This document shows positions 18,540 through 27,585 of a DNA stretch of 35,648 nt, piece after piece. The stretch spans positions 1 to 35,648 of the forward strand of contig CAYFSS010000020.1 of the NCBI GenBank assembly GCA_964345975.1, written 5' to 3'. Positions within the stretch are counted from its first letter, which is position 1. The number at the start of each line of letters is the position of its first letter. The position numbers were made by a program, and so were the translations under genes. This stretch comes from CAYFSS01 sp964345975 (GTDB lineage: Bacteria; Bacillota; Clostridia; Saccharofermentanales; Fastidiosipilaceae). The notes beneath the pieces were generated by a model. The model was given only the letters and a program-made list of their open reading frames with translations. It was not told where the DNA came from and ran no database searches.

Positions 18540-19931
18540 TTAGTTGTATCTCTTGCTCGGACTTACTTCGTGCGCTGAGGAATTGAAGTTTTGAACCGCT
18601 TTCATGATCTCATTCTTATGGTCCAAGCCGAACGCTTCGAGCGTCACCGTCAGCTCCACAGCTTGGTTCCTGTTCAATGAAACAAAGGGATTATGTTCCA
18701 GACCGATGATGTTACCGCGCATGCGTGCCACGATTTCGGAGATTGTCTGGAGCTGACCCGGCTTATCCGGCAAGAGAACCTTAAACGTGAAGACGCGGCT
18801 TCGTGCAACCAAACCATGTTGCACCATAGAAGATAAGGTCACGACGTCCATATTCCCTCCGGAGATCAGGCAGCAAATCTTAGCATCTTGGCCACGCCGC
18901 AAACCCAAATCGACATCGACCAACTGCTCCAAAGCGGCAAGGGATAAGACCCCGGCGTTTTCGGCGATGACCTTATGATTCTCCAAGAGATCCAAGAAAG
19001 CTCCGACCAATTGCTCATCGGGGACTCTGATGACCCCATCGATAACATTGCGCAAGATCGGGAAGAGATCATGCCCAACTTCTCGCACTTCGACACCGTC
19101 TGCGATGGTTGCACCTTCTTGCAGACAGACGGACTCGCCGGCTTCCAAGGCCGCGGAGAAGGAAGCACACTCCTCTGGTTCGATCGCATAGATCCTCACC
19201 TCAGGTTTTACAGCTTTCACATAAGAAGCAACACCCGTTGCTAAACCCCCGCCGCCAATCGGCAAGAGGAGGATGTCCATTTCCGGTAGATCCTGCAAGA
19301 TCTCAACACCAACCGTCCCTTGCCCTTGCGCGACAAAGTAGTTATTGAATGGGTGGATGAATGTAAAGCCACGTTCGTTCGCCAATTTTCTGGCAAACCG
19401 CTGGGCTTCATCGAAGTTATCGCCATGAAGGAGCACCCGAGCCCCGTACGACTTCGTGCGATTGATCTTGATGAGCGGGGTCGGTTCCGGCATTACGATG
19501 TTTGCGGGATACCCCATCAATTGTGCTGCAAAAGCCAAGCCCTGCGCATGATTCCCTGCACTGGCCGTGATCAGAGGACGCCGAGCTGCAATGCCCTTGA
19601 GATTTCGCACAGCATGGAGTGCCCCCCGCACCTTGTACGATCCGGTGAATTGCAAGTTCTCCATCTTTAAGAAAACTTCAGTCCCGGCTCGGTCGGAGAA
19701 GAATGGACTTTGGATCAGTGCCGTGCGCCGTACATAAGCTGAGTTTTCCTCTTCAATGTGCTCATAGACTTGGGGGTCTGCCATTTGCTTCAGGGCTTCT
19801 TCATAAGAGGCTTCCAGCTCAGCCTGCATCGTTTCCCGCTCTTCATCACTCAAGCTTCGTTGCGCATCCAACGCGGGCTCTTCACCGTATTTGCCTAGAG
19901 ATAAGCTCTCCGGTACATCATAATCTTTCAT
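18540..19931 (-). CDS. ilvA: Threonine ammonia-lyase (threonine dehydratase) with C-terminal ACT domain
   Basis: This PLP enzyme deaminates threonine to 2-oxobutanoate and ammonia, feeding isoleucine synthesis or threonine fermentation. The 463-residue protein has a fold-type II PLP domain: FTGSYKVRGA with the PLP lysine K100, SAGNHAQG (124-131) and the phosphate-binding GGGGLATG (226-233). A single ACT domain (about 381-450, FTFKVLLPDKPGQLQTISEI) suggests amino-acid feedback. One ACT domain and this length fit the catabolic/clostridial form better than the long two-ACT-like E. coli IlvA. The first 55 residues are an acidic, helix-prone extension not typical of the family. The start at 19931 is fixed by GGGAGG seven bases upstream; the frame extends 37 codons further without support. 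The reaction releases ammonia, which may matter given the ammonia-dependent amidation inferred for guaA and nadE here. Confidence 0.9.
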   Translation of the reverse strand: MKDYDVPESLSLGKYGEEPALDAQRSLSDEERETMQAELEASYEEALKQMADPQVYEHIEEENSAYVRRTALIQSPFFSDRAGTEVFLKMENLQFTGSYKVRGALHAVRNLKGIAARRPLITASAGNHAQGLAFAAQLMGYPANIVMPEPTPLIKINRTKSYGARVLLHGDNFDEAQRFARKLANERGFTFIHPFNNYFVAQGQGTVGVEILQDLPEMDILLLPIGGGGLATGVASYVKAVKPEVRIYAIEPEECASFSAALEAGESVCLQEGATIADGVEVREVGHDLFPILRNVIDGVIRVPDEQLVGAFLDLLENHKVIAENAGVLSLAALEQLVDVDLGLRRGQDAKICCLISGGNMDVVTLSSMVQHGLVARSRVFTFKVLLPDKPGQLQTISEIVARMRGNIIGLEHNPFVSLNRNQAVELTVTLEAFGLDHKNEIMKAVQNFNSSAHEVSPSKRYN

Positions 19932-20052
19932 CCTTAGCCTCCCTGACAACAAAAAATACTGGAAATGAGTATAAAACAAGCGAAGCATTCTTCCCTTCAT
20001 TACACGAAAGTTTGGCGTATAGTGTGAGAGAAATCGATGCAATTTATGTTTA

Positions 20053-20072
20053 TCTTCGCATTTAAGCGAAGA
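20053..20072 (+). repeat. Stem-loop abutting the nadE ribosome binding site
   Basis: TCTTCGC (20053-20059) and GCGAAGA (20066-20072) pair perfectly around ATTTAA. The 3' arm touches the AAGGAG ribosome site (20072-20077), so the stem could modulate access to it or stabilise the 5' end. Functional meaning is not established. Confidence 0.45.
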
Positions 20073-20085
20073 AGGAGCCTGTCCT

Positions 20086-22017
20086 ATGCCTTTTGTTAAG
20101 ATTGCCGCTGCCTCCCCGGTCCTCTATCTTGGAGACCCTCTGCGTAACGCTCAGAATGCGATCAACTTATGTCAACTGGCGGATCAAGAAGGGGTTGCGA
20201 CTCTACTCTTTCCGGAATTATCGCTCACCGGAATATCCTGTGGGGACTACTTTCTCCACGAAGACCTCTTATCCCAAGCGCGCGAGGCTCTCAACGTTCT
20301 CATCGATGCTTCAAAAGCCTGGCCGAACCTCCTCTTTACAACAGGCCTCCCCTGGGACGAACAGGGCCGACTTTATCTGCTCACCTTGCTCATTCAGGAC
20401 GGCAGAATTATCCAGGCAAGACCCAGGCTGAAGATCACTCCCAATCCCCTCCTTAAAGAAGCTCCGGATCTCTTGAAGCTCTTCACTTCCGGCGAAGAAC
20501 TCGTAGGGCAGATGAACTCCTCCTTAGGTGTCCCATTTTCCAATGAATCCCTCCAGTTAAACACAGGCGACGGCCCGTTGCGCCTGACCCTGCTTCCGGG
20601 TCAAGACCTCTGGTATGAAACGGTTCAACCCGGGCTGATCCTTCATCCTTTTGCAAGGGCTGCTTTACCCCAAGCAGAAGACCATTACATGAAGTCCTTG
20701 CAAGTGAAAGTGCATGCTTTAGGTGGCGAAATCCTCGCAGCCGGAAGCGGCAAAGGCGAGTCGACAAGCGATTTCTATTACCGAGCAGCGGTTTATCACG
20801 TTAGCGAAGATCAAACGCTCTCCCGCAAGGAAGCGTTAGGGTCGAGCGAAGCAAGCGACCTCCTTATCTCGGGCATCATTCCGGCCGAGAGAATTGGTAG
20901 GGCAAGACTCGACCGACGCCCTGTCGAGCCGGCTCTTTCGACTTCTCTGGTCTTAAATTCTGCTTCTGATTTAGGCGAAAGAATCCTCTCACCTCACCCC
21001 CTCTTCCCGCATCAAGACTTACCTGCTTACATTCACAACCTCGTCGAAATCCAACAAGCAAGTCTCCATCGCCGTCTTAGAACCCTCCAGGGTCAGAAGG
21101 TTGTCTTGGGCTTCTCAAGCGGTTTAGACTCAACGCTTACGCTCCTAGCGGTCAGAGATTATTACCTCAAGACAGGTCGCCCCTTGGAAGACCTACTGGC
21201 TTATACGCTCCCGGGTCCCGGCTCAAGTCAAGAGGGCTTCAACCTTGCCATCGATCTGATGAAAGCCTTGGGGATCGAGGCTCGTGTCATAGAAATTACC
21301 GCTGCCGTAGAAGACCATTTGGACGATATTGGCCAACCGGAAAACCTCCACGATGTCACCTTTGAAAATGCACAGGCTAGAGAACGCACCCAAGTGCTGA
21401 TGGATCTTGCCAACCGTCATAACGGACTGGTTGTCGGGACCGGTGACCTCAGCGAGAAAGCGCTTGGCTGGTCGACCTACAACGGCGATCACATGTCCAT
21501 GTATGAACTGAACCACGGTATTCCCAAGACCCTCATCCCCCACATCATCCTGACCTTCGATGTGCCTGAGAGCGCCAAGCCCTTGATTAAGCAGATTGTA
21601 AACCGCCCCATCAGCCCTGAGCTCCTTCCAAGCGGCGGAGAAGAATTGCAATCGACCGAATTGGCATTAGGCCCCTATGCTCTCCATGACTTCTTTATCT
21701 ATCACACAGAAATTTGGGGTGCCTCATCAAAAACCCTCTTTGAGTTAGCAAAACTAACCTTCAGTGAAGCCAACATCGAGAAATTCACGGCACTCACCGG
21801 GGTCGAATCCCATGGTGGCGTGGCAGACAGCCTACACAGCTTTAAACCCGAGACCATAGCCGCAACGCTCGATATTTTCCGCAAGAGATTTAGCCGCAAT
21901 CAGTTCAAGCGCTCGGCTTCAGCAGAAGGTGTACAAATAGGCCCCGCCTCGTATGCACCGAGACAGGGCCGTAATTTGCCATCTGATTTCTTTGGAGACT
22001 TCTCGCTGAAGTCCTAG
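20086..22017 (+). CDS. nadE: NAD+ synthase with a degenerate nitrilase (glutaminase) domain
   Basis: NadE converts nicotinic acid adenine dinucleotide to NAD+ with ATP and an amino donor. The 643-residue protein has the long two-domain layout of glutamine-dependent enzymes: an N-terminal nitrilase-fold domain (1 to about 270) and a C-terminal synthetase domain. In the nitrilase triad, Glu44 (FPELSLTG) and Lys116 (RLKITPN) are present. The cysteine motif, normally ICEDLW, reads PGQDLW, so Gly172 replaces the nucleophile. Spacing between the three positions matches the family, and the only cysteines in this domain (C29, C52) are elsewhere. The synthetase domain retains GFSSGLDST (PP-loop, first Gly of SGGxDS changed to Ser), VVGTGDLSEKALGWSTYNGDH and the C-terminal RFSRNQFKRSA segment. 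I infer use of free ammonia. The start follows GAAGGAG; a small stem-loop touches that site. The gene is divergent from ilvA and convergent with the V-ATPase operon. Confidence 0.92.
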   Translation: MPFVKIAAASPVLYLGDPLRNAQNAINLCQLADQEGVATLLFPELSLTGISCGDYFLHEDLLSQAREALNVLIDASKAWPNLLFTTGLPWDEQGRLYLLTLLIQDGRIIQARPRLKITPNPLLKEAPDLLKLFTSGEELVGQMNSSLGVPFSNESLQLNTGDGPLRLTLLPGQDLWYETVQPGLILHPFARAALPQAEDHYMKSLQVKVHALGGEILAAGSGKGESTSDFYYRAAVYHVSEDQTLSRKEALGSSEASDLLISGIIPAERIGRARLDRRPVEPALSTSLVLNSASDLGERILSPHPLFPHQDLPAYIHNLVEIQQASLHRRLRTLQGQKVVLGFSSGLDSTLTLLAVRDYYLKTGRPLEDLLAYTLPGPGSSQEGFNLAIDLMKALGIEARVIEITAAVEDHLDDIGQPENLHDVTFENAQARERTQVLMDLANRHNGLVVGTGDLSEKALGWSTYNGDHMSMYELNHGIPKTLIPHIILTFDVPESAKPLIKQIVNRPISPELLPSGGEELQSTELALGPYALHDFFIYHTEIWGASSKTLFELAKLTFSEANIEKFTALTGVESHGGVADSLHSFKPETIAATLDIFRKRFSRNQFKRSASAEGVQIGPASYAPRQGRNLPSDFFGDFSLKS

Positions 22018-22035
22018 AATTTCGTGAAAGAAGCG

Positions 22036-22139
22036 CACCGTTCCATCTCATCGTAGGATGAATGAAGGTCTTCGTTGTCGTTGAGCTCTAGCACCAAACG
22101 GGATGACAGAGCTTCAACATCTTGTGCCCTACAACGGTG
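22036..22139. other. Nested inverted repeats between nadE and the V-ATPase operon
   Basis: Two nested dyads fill the 153-bp convergent gap. An outer pair CACCGTT (22036-22042) and AACGGTG (22133-22139) encloses an inner pair GTTGAGCTCT (22080-22089) and AGAGCTTCAAC (22108-22118, one bulge). The gap has no obvious T-tract terminator, so the structure may end transcription from either side or be a small structured RNA. Confidence 0.35.
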
Positions 22140-22170
22140 AACCTACTTTCTCACATTCACGGACGGTTTC

Positions 22171-22890
22171 TTATAGAGATGTCTGTTCGGGCTTTTGGGT
22201 GTTCGTGGTTGAAGCTTGGTAGAGACGCTTGCGGCGCTCCTTGATTTCTTCTTCAAGGATCATGTCCTTGACCTTCATGAGGCGTGTGAGATTAGCGCGC
22301 TCGTTTTCCTCCATCTTCATGGAGACATCGCGAATTTGCGCCTCATAATCCGGGATCAGCACGTGCTCAAGCGAATTGACGCGTCGACGTGTACGCTCGA
22401 TCTCATCCGCCAGGAGCTGCACTTCTTTCTCAAGCGCTGCAAGCTCAAGCATGACAGGAAGAGCCTCACGCAGGGCATCGAGGGCCAGATCCAATTCACC
22501 CGTCGTACTTGCTAAACCATAGGGGAAGCGTTGCTCTCCTTGGGGACCTTCACGGTCAAACTCATCGAGTTCGAATTCGGGGATCCGCACAGACATGATG
22601 TTTCGCTCATGGACCGCGATCGTGAGCGATTCGTTGGCAAGTTGCATCGCTTCATCGAGCATCTCCGCTTGCATTCCGGCGCGAGCATATGCCATCGCTG
22701 AAGCTGCTCCTGCCAGGAGGTCATCGACCTGCCGACGCAGTTCAAGATTACGATCGATCAGGCCGAGGAAGTGCTGCATCAGACCGTCCCGCTTGTCTTT
22801 CAACATGCGGTGTCCACGCACTGCCGTCCGGAGCTCATTCCTTAAACGAAGGAGCTCCATCCGGTTCGGGCTGACACGTTTCCTCGCCAT
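22171..22890 (-). CDS. ntpD: V-type ATPase subunit D
   Basis: Subunit D is the central rotor shaft linking the A3B3 head to the membrane ring. The 239-residue protein opens with the family motif RVSPNRMELLRLRNELRTAVRGHRMLKDKRD and continues as long N- and C-terminal helices predicted to form the antiparallel coiled coil (ERTRRRVNSLEHVLIPDYEAQIR near 170-190). It is slightly longer than the usual 200-215 residues, with extra charged tail sequence. It is last in the nine-gene operon, one base after the subunit B stop, with GAGGAGG ahead of its ATG. Confidence 0.93.
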   Translation of the reverse strand: MARKRVSPNRMELLRLRNELRTAVRGHRMLKDKRDGLMQHFLGLIDRNLELRRQVDDLLAGAASAMAYARAGMQAEMLDEAMQLANESLTIAVHERNIMSVRIPEFELDEFDREGPQGEQRFPYGLASTTGELDLALDALREALPVMLELAALEKEVQLLADEIERTRRRVNSLEHVLIPDYEAQIRDVSMKMEENERANLTRLMKVKDMILEEEIKERRKRLYQASTTNTQKPEQTSL

Positions 22891-22891
22891 C

Positions 22892-24271
22892 TTAGGCCTC
22901 CTCTTGGTAGAACTGCTCGATCAACTGCTCGTCGACACGGCGCAGTTCAGATTTCGGGAGCATGCTGAGGAGTTTCCAACCTAGATCAAGCGTCTCTTCA
23001 ATATTGCGGTTCGTTTCATAACCTTGGGAGACATATTCACGCTCAAAAGCCGTCGAAAACTCTGCATATCGAACGTCCATCGGGGACAGAGCGGACTCAC
23101 CGAGGATAACCGCCAACTCACGTGAATCTTTACCGCGCGAGTACGCTGCAAAGAGCTGGTTCATCGTGTCTGCGTGATCCTTACGCGTCTTCCCTTCACC
23201 GATACCGTCATCTTTCAAACGGGAGAGCGAAGGCAAAACATCAATGGGCGGCTCAATCGATTCAGCCATGAGCTGACGATCCAAGATAATCTGGCCTTCC
23301 GTGATGTAGCCGGTTAAGTCCGGAACCGGGTGAGTCTTATCGTCATCGGGCATCGTGAGGATAGGCATCAAGGTGATGGACCCGTCCTTGCCATGGAGAC
23401 GGCCGGCACGTTCATAGAGCGAAGCCAAGTCCGTGTAGAGGTAACCCGGGTAACCGCGACGGCTCGGAACTTCCTTACGGGCGGAGGAAACTTCACGCAG
23501 CGCCTCGGCATAGTAGGTCATATCCGTCATGATGACGAGGACATGCATGTCGAGATCAAACGCCAAATACTCGGCTGCCGTGAGAGCCATACGGGGCGTT
23601 GAAAGTCGCTCGATCGGGGGTTGATCCGCCAAGTTAAGGAACATGACCGTACGTTCAATAGATCCGGTACGGCGGAAGTCGGAGATGAAGAAATCCGCTT
23701 CATCGAAGGTGATGCCCATCGCTGCAAAGACTACTGCGAAAGGCCTATCATCTTTGCCGACAACTCTTGCCTGTCGGGCAATCTGAGCGGCGAGCTGGGA
23801 ATGTGGTAAACCTGAGCCCGAGAAGATCGGGAGCTTCTGACCGCGGACGAGGGTGTTCAAGCCGTCGATGGCAGAGACTCCGGTCTGGATGAACTCGTTG
23901 GGGTAGGCTCTGGCCGTGGGGTTCATCGGGAGGCCATTGATGTCGCGCCTTGCGTCCGGAATGATAGCGGGAGCCCCGTCGATCGGCTGACCACTCCCAT
24001 CAAAGACTCGACCCAGAATGTCAGGTGATACGCCTAACTCTTGACCGCGTCCCAGGAAACGCACTTCACTTTGCTTGACGTTGATGCCTGCCGCACTGTC
24101 GAACAGTTGGACCAAGGCATTTGAACCGTCGATCTCCAAGACACGACAGCGGCGGATTTCTCCGTTTGGCAGTTCAATTTCGCCCAGTTCATCGAACGCC
24201 ACGCCTTCAACATCTCGCACCAGCATCAAGGGGCCGGCAACTTCTTCTATTGTTCTGTATTGTCTTGCCAT
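22892..24271 (-). CDS. ntpB: V-type ATPase subunit B
   Basis: Subunit B is the non-catalytic nucleotide-type subunit of the A3B3 hexamer. The 459-residue protein has the standard beta-barrel start (YRTIEEVAGPLMLVRDVEGV), the central domain with LGRVFDGSGQPIDG, FIQTGVSAIDGLNTLVRGQKLPIFSGSGLPH, where the classical Walker A is replaced as expected for B, and the DMTYYAEALREVSSARKEVPSRRGYPGYLYTDLASLYERAGR segment that supplies the arginine near the catalytic site. AAGGAGG precedes the ATG. It sits between subunits A and D in the standard order. Confidence 0.96.
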   Translation of the reverse strand: MARQYRTIEEVAGPLMLVRDVEGVAFDELGEIELPNGEIRRCRVLEIDGSNALVQLFDSAAGINVKQSEVRFLGRGQELGVSPDILGRVFDGSGQPIDGAPAIIPDARRDINGLPMNPTARAYPNEFIQTGVSAIDGLNTLVRGQKLPIFSGSGLPHSQLAAQIARQARVVGKDDRPFAVVFAAMGITFDEADFFISDFRRTGSIERTVMFLNLADQPPIERLSTPRMALTAAEYLAFDLDMHVLVIMTDMTYYAEALREVSSARKEVPSRRGYPGYLYTDLASLYERAGRLHGKDGSITLMPILTMPDDDKTHPVPDLTGYITEGQIILDRQLMAESIEPPIDVLPSLSRLKDDGIGEGKTRKDHADTMNQLFAAYSRGKDSRELAVILGESALSPMDVRYAEFSTAFEREYVSQGYETNRNIEETLDLGWKLLSMLPKSELRRVDEQLIEQFYQEEA

Positions 24272-24282
24272 AAGTGACCTCC

Positions 24283-26058
24283 TTATTGCGCAGCTTCAGA
24301 AGCTTGAGCGCGAATCTCGTCATGAATTTCTTTATAGAGCTCGGCGGAGTCATCCTCCGATGCATATTTGAAACGAGAAATACGCTCACGAACAGGGAGT
24401 TCCACGAGATCTGTCAACCTTGCACCATACTCCATGGCCGTCATGGCTTCGTGATAGTAGGTAAGCACGAGGTCCAAGAAGCGGTATTGCTTGTCGTAAG
24501 ACGTATATGTATCGACGTCGTGGAATGAGTTCTGATGGAGGAAGTCCTCACGGATCGAGCGGGTAGCTTCGAGCTTCAACTGATCTTCCTGCGACAGAGA
24601 GTCCAGGCCGACAAGCTTAACGATTTCTTCAAGCTCTGCTTCATCGTGGAGCAAGCGCTTAGCTTCACGCACATGGGAACTCCAATGTTCATCGATATGA
24701 CCATCGAGCGATGGCAGGATGCGGTCTTCGTATAAGGAATAACTATCAAGCCAGCTTATGGCCGGGAAGTGACGCTGATACGCCAGATCTGAACTCAATG
24801 ACCAGAAGACTTTGACAATTCTGAGCGTGGCCTGAACGACCGGGTCAGACATATCACCCCCGGCGGGTGAAACAGCGCCGATCGCCGTCAAGTAACCACG
24901 GCGTTCGTCTTGGCCCAGGCAGGTGACAATCCCGGCTCGTTCGTAGAACTGGGCAAGGCGTGAACCAAGGTATGCAGGGTAACCTTCATCACCCGGCATC
25001 TCTTCTAATCGGCCGCTCATTTCACGGAGAGCTTCCGCCCAGCGTGAGGTTGAGTCAGCCATAACGGAGACAGCGTAGCCCATATCTCTATAATACTCAG
25101 CGATCGTAATACCGGTATAGATCGACGCTTCACGAGCAGCAACCGGCATGTCGGACGTATTGGCGATGAGGATGGTTCTTTCCATCATCGAACGACCGGT
25201 CGCGGGGTCGATGAGTTCAGGGAACTCATTCAAGACATCGGTCATCTCATTGCCACGTTCACCACAGCCGATGTAGACGACAATGTCGGATTCAGCCCAT
25301 TTTGCAAGCTGGTGTTGAATGACGGTTTTACCGGAACCAAAAGGCCCGGGAACGGCTGCCGTACCGCCCTTGGCAATCGGGAAAAACGCATCGATGACTC
25401 GCTGACCCGTGCGCATGGGATCGGTTGGAGTGGTCTTCCCTGCATGAGGTCTAGCCTGACGCACCGGCCATCGCTGGAGCATTGCAAGTTCGTGTTTCTC
25501 ACCGGTTGCGGCATCTTCCAAGACAGCGATTGGGTCAGTGATGGTGTATTCACCGGCTTCGACAATCGACGCGAGTTTGAAGCGGCCCTTGAGGGTTGGC
25601 GGGATCATGACCCGATGCTCGATGCTCTCGGTTTCCGGGACGACTCCGAGGATATCGCCGGCAATCACTTCATCGCCAACTTCGGCATGCGGAGTGAACT
25701 GCCACAAAGTCTCGCGGTCCAGTTTATCGACTTGAATGCCACGGGCAATAAAATTACCCGTTTGTTCGCGCATGACTTCCAGAGGTCTTTGGATCCCATC
25801 GAAGATCCCACCCATAAGGCCGGGAGCCAGATCCACAGCCAAGGGATAGCCCGTTGTTCGAACGTCTTCTCCCGGGCCGAGACCGGCGGTTTCTTCATAG
25901 ACCTGGATCGAGGCTCTGTCACCGTGCATTTCGATAACTTCTCCAATCAGTCGAAGGTCTGAAACTTCAACGACGTCAAACAGTTGGACGTCACGCATAT
26001 TTTCTGCGACCACCAGAGGTCCTGAGACCTTTGTGATACGACCTAAATTCTCATTCAT
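24283..26058 (-). CDS. ntpA: V-type ATPase catalytic subunit A
   Basis: Subunit A carries the catalytic ATP sites. The 591-residue protein has the N-terminal barrel (GRITKVSGPLVVAENM), the roughly 90-residue non-homologous insertion typical of V/A-type A subunits, Walker A GPFGSGKTV near 233-241, the GCGERGNEM catalytic glutamate region, and ADSTSRWAEALREMSGRLEEMPGDEGYPAYL. Its ATG overlaps the stop of the subunit F (NtpG) gene as ATGA, and AAGGAG precedes it. It is full length with no missing catalytic residue. Confidence 0.97.
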   Translation of the reverse strand: MNENLGRITKVSGPLVVAENMRDVQLFDVVEVSDLRLIGEVIEMHGDRASIQVYEETAGLGPGEDVRTTGYPLAVDLAPGLMGGIFDGIQRPLEVMREQTGNFIARGIQVDKLDRETLWQFTPHAEVGDEVIAGDILGVVPETESIEHRVMIPPTLKGRFKLASIVEAGEYTITDPIAVLEDAATGEKHELAMLQRWPVRQARPHAGKTTPTDPMRTGQRVIDAFFPIAKGGTAAVPGPFGSGKTVIQHQLAKWAESDIVVYIGCGERGNEMTDVLNEFPELIDPATGRSMMERTILIANTSDMPVAAREASIYTGITIAEYYRDMGYAVSVMADSTSRWAEALREMSGRLEEMPGDEGYPAYLGSRLAQFYERAGIVTCLGQDERRGYLTAIGAVSPAGGDMSDPVVQATLRIVKVFWSLSSDLAYQRHFPAISWLDSYSLYEDRILPSLDGHIDEHWSSHVREAKRLLHDEAELEEIVKLVGLDSLSQEDQLKLEATRSIREDFLHQNSFHDVDTYTSYDKQYRFLDLVLTYYHEAMTAMEYGARLTDLVELPVRERISRFKYASEDDSAELYKEIHDEIRAQASEAAQ

Positions 26059-26423
26059 TCGTTTTCTCCTTCGTCCTGCGACTCCATTGCCTCACGATTG
26101 CTTAAGATGTCGAAGCCGACAGCTCGCCGAACCGCTTCTTGAGTCGAATGCAGTGCAAGACCTTCTTGTTCTCCGGCCGATGGGATGGATACGATAGCCG
26201 GCAAGAATTGATGGCTAAACTCATCAATGACGACTGCACAGCGTTTGTAGAACTGCTCCGTCAGAAAGATGACGGCATAGTCGTCACTTTGAATCAGGGA
26301 ACGCAGTTCTTGTTGGACATCCGATTCGGTACCTACCGGGAATACTTCCAAACCAAGACCTCGATAGCCCATGATGCTCCCGAGATCACCTAAAACGGCG
26401 ATTTTACCTTTTGTTTTACGCAT
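26055..26423 (-). CDS. ntpG: V-type ATPase subunit F (NtpG)
   Basis: A 122-residue subunit F, the small rotor protein that binds subunit D. The family start KGKIAVLGDLGSIMGYRGLGLEVFPV and the central VIFLTEQFYKR...PAIVSIPSAGEQEG are clear. The start at 26423 was chosen because GGGAGGTGCC lies just before it and homology starts there; the open frame continues upstream inside the subunit C gene without similarity. It overlaps the end of subunit C by 8 bp and the start of subunit A by 4 bp, indicating tight translational coupling. Named NtpG in E. hirae, F in other V/A-ATPases. Confidence 0.9.
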   Translation of the reverse strand: MRKTKGKIAVLGDLGSIMGYRGLGLEVFPVGTESDVQQELRSLIQSDDYAVIFLTEQFYKRCAVVIDEFSHQFLPAIVSIPSAGEQEGLALHSTQEAVRRAVGFDILSNREAMESQDEGENE

Positions 26424-27585
26424 GAGGCACCTCCCAGCGGGCTGTGTTGCGTACGAAACTCTTGGCTTCTTCGAAGCTGGGTTCGCGATCTCGTGCGCTA
26501 AGCAGCAAGCGCAAATTGCGGAGTTCCATCTGCTGCGAGCGGAAAAATGCCAGGACGACTTCTGCCGCATAGGGCACTCGATGACCTCGTCGCGTCAAGT
26601 CCGTCAAAAGATTATCGGCATCTCGATTAAATAGCCTTAACTGTTCAGGTTGCATGAACGAGTCGGCATAATCGATTAATTGCAGCGCCCTGGAATTGCG
26701 ATAAAGCGCTCTAAGAGCTGTTGCATTTCCTTCCGGAAATAATTTGATCAAATCTTCCGGATCGACGATTCCACCGGGAACGACGATAAATTTAAGGAAG
26801 GATTTTGGTGCTCCGGCAGCTTGTAGTCTGAGGTAGATCTGCAAATTATTAATATCGGCGCTTAGCTTGATCCAATCGGCGAAGAAATCACGCTCCAAAC
26901 CCGTCTCCGGATGGTCTAAGAGCTTGGTCCATTCCTCGTAATAAGCACGATCGAGGTAATGATCTATGACCCCTAAGTCCTGAGTCTCACGGTAAAGTTC
27001 GTAGGTCTTCTGTGCCGCCCGGTAAAGGATCGGGCGCATATTAATCTGAACCTGAGGGTATTCGGTTTGAACCATCGGTTGTTCACGCAAGACATGAAGA
27101 ACAATTGTCCAGATATCCTCCGGCGGCGTTGGACCATGAGGCAAAACAGCGCCGGTCCATGCCTGCGGCCAGGGGCTCTCCCCATCCAAGGGATAATCTG
27201 CGGCAACCTCAAGCGCGTGCGCCTCAGACGTCCCATGAACTTGAAGCAAGAGATTCTTCATGAACCATTTAAGATTATGGAAATCTCTTTCTAAACTCAC
27301 AAACGTTGGCAACATACTTCGTCCGGCAAGATCCCGCAGACGATCGTAGAGAACCTGCTCCATCAGATCGACTCTACTCTCCAACGTTTCATGCTCAGGA
27401 TAACCGGCGCTGTCCAGAATCTGATGGAGTTCCGACGGCTGCACCGTGTTGTCAGCGAACGGCATGAGCTGTTCAAAACTCAGCAAACGAGTTTCGAGCA
27501 CTCCAATTCGTCCCGCAGCATAAGCAAACCGCGGATCTGCATGAGGAAATACGTGTCTTGTACTTGCTCTGCGACGTAGTGCCAT
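26416..27585 (-). CDS. ntpC: V-type ATPase subunit C
   Basis: Subunit C (AC39/d family) is the socket that joins the rotor shaft to the membrane ring. The 389-residue protein is somewhat longer than the usual 330-350 and largely helical, with family features RFAYAAGRIGVLETRLLSFEQ near the N-terminus, LERDFHNLKWFMKNLL in the middle, and the closing NLRLLLSARDREPSFEEAKSFVRN. The ATG follows the subunit E stop without a gap, and GGGGGGAGGCG precedes it. Confidence 0.9.
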   Translation of the reverse strand: MALRRRASTRHVFPHADPRFAYAAGRIGVLETRLLSFEQLMPFADNTVQPSELHQILDSAGYPEHETLESRVDLMEQVLYDRLRDLAGRSMLPTFVSLERDFHNLKWFMKNLLLQVHGTSEAHALEVAADYPLDGESPWPQAWTGAVLPHGPTPPEDIWTIVLHVLREQPMVQTEYPQVQINMRPILYRAAQKTYELYRETQDLGVIDHYLDRAYYEEWTKLLDHPETGLERDFFADWIKLSADINNLQIYLRLQAAGAPKSFLKFIVVPGGIVDPEDLIKLFPEGNATALRALYRNSRALQLIDYADSFMQPEQLRLFNRDADNLLTDLTRRGHRVPYAAEVVLAFFRSQQMELRNLRLLLSARDREPSFEEAKSFVRNTARWEVPHA

